A stretch of 64,000 nt of DNA. Source: a virus. The position numbers and the translations under genes were made by a program. Positions 63,610 through 64,000 of the stretch are shown here, one piece after another. The DNA lies in the IMG/VR virus record IMGVR_UViG_3300025930_000007, positions 124,001 to 188,000 of that record; one strand, given 5' to 3'. The notes under the pieces are model-generated. The model searched no databases. It was not told the DNA's origin and worked only from the letters and a program-made list of their open reading frames with translations. How positions within the stretch are numbered: the stretch's first letter is position 1; each line of letters starts with the position of its first letter.

Positions 63610-64000
63610 TTATCCCTTGAAGTCGATCCGTGGATGTCTCTGCTCATCGATGACGAATCCAAAAGGACTACGTTCATCGTACTCGTCTGCCGGTACGACG
63701 AAATAAGCCGTGTCCTTGGGAAGCTTGTAGTCGGCCGTGCGGCCGCCGCGGCCAGCGAAGACCACGACTTGACCCGGAGGGACCTGGCTGTGCCAGTCGC
63801 CCCAAGCCGCCAAGCCGAGATAATCGTTCTTATGTAGAATCTTGAATGCGGTCTCGTCTTTAGCGCGAGATTCTCCCGGAGGAATAACTTCCTTGTAGTA
63901 AAGCTCGTATGCCATCGGAACGTAATTCTTCAGGATTTCCTTGGCCCGGGCTCTCTCTTCCTTGGTGAAGGCATTAGGGAAGACGGTCGCTACGATCGAC
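63610..64000 (-). CDS. hypothetical protein (5' partial at window end)
   Basis: The frame is open to the last base: an ATG exists at 63915 but about 28 further codons upstream are open (SIVATVFPNAFTKEERARAK), so the true start may lie outside. At least 129 residues, with VVVFAGRGGRTADYKLP and FGFVIDEQRHPRIDF. No motif recognised. Confidence 0.5.
   Translation of the reverse strand, partial: SIVATVFPNAFTKEERARAKEILKNYVPMAYELYYKEVIPPGESRAKDETAFKILHKNDYLGLAAWGDWHSQVPPGQVVVFAGRGGRTADYKLPKDTAYFVVPADEYDERSPFGFVIDEQRHPRIDFKG

Overview
The window looks like part of a large bacteriophage or phage-like extrachromosomal element of a bacterium. Support for this: a tyrosine recombinase, an RNA ligase, a phage ABA-sandwich protein, an HNH/AP2-like protein, a DUF1643 protein, a MazG-like protein, a phage-type release factor gene, and long strings of very short genes joined by ATGA, GTGA or TGATG overlaps. 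No terminase, portal, major capsid, polymerase, rRNA or tRNA gene was found, so neither the host nor the virus class can be named. G+C is clearly above 50 %. All three stop codons are in use. Shine-Dalgarno starts dominate, but a set of promoters places the start codon 6-9 bases after the -10 box, which implies leaderless mRNAs.

Layout. 1-4457 (+): small genes, a proline-rich protein and a DUF6745 cassette. 4454-6148 (-): a methyltransferase and an RF2-like release factor whose reading frame is interrupted by a frameshift site of prfB type that carries UAG instead of UGA. 6277-24563 (+): a long block with three sets of probable envelope or virion proteins (7015-8998, 13786-15935, 20967-23289). 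These share a short N-terminal [R/W]-L-G-Q type motif and mostly end in a single membrane helix. They include two thioredoxin-like proteins and a DUF3494 ice-binding-type domain. Between the sets lie a run of probable protein-modifying enzymes (papain/transglutaminase-like, kinase-like, GNAT, ART-like) and a string of Cys-rich mini-proteins. 24560-30363 (-): methyltransferase, GT32 glycosyltransferase, PIG-L-like deacetylase and a lectin-like surface protein, then small genes. 30410-30808 (+): a lone winged-helix-like gene in a minus-strand region. 30851-64000 (-): nearly one hundred small genes, about half with paired CxxC motifs, plus a tyrosine recombinase (36428-37525) next to a 390-bp non-coding repeat region, a dual-specificity phosphatase, a MazG-like protein, an RNA ligase and a second lectin-like surface protein.

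How the parts may work together (inference). Three surface proteins share a GPASGLW box and a Pro/Thr linker but carry different heads (ice-binding type, and two laminin-G/lectin-like), which suggests one docking module with interchangeable adhesins. The LGQ-motif proteins look like membrane-associated particle proteins matured or sorted through a common N-terminal signal. A promoter family with a GTAAAC-type box in its spacer drives the recombinase, the RNA ligase, the DUF6745 cassette, the PIG-L operon and others, which suggests a common regulator. Most small minus-strand proteins have no recognisable function; Cys-rich zinc ribbons suggest host-takeover factors.
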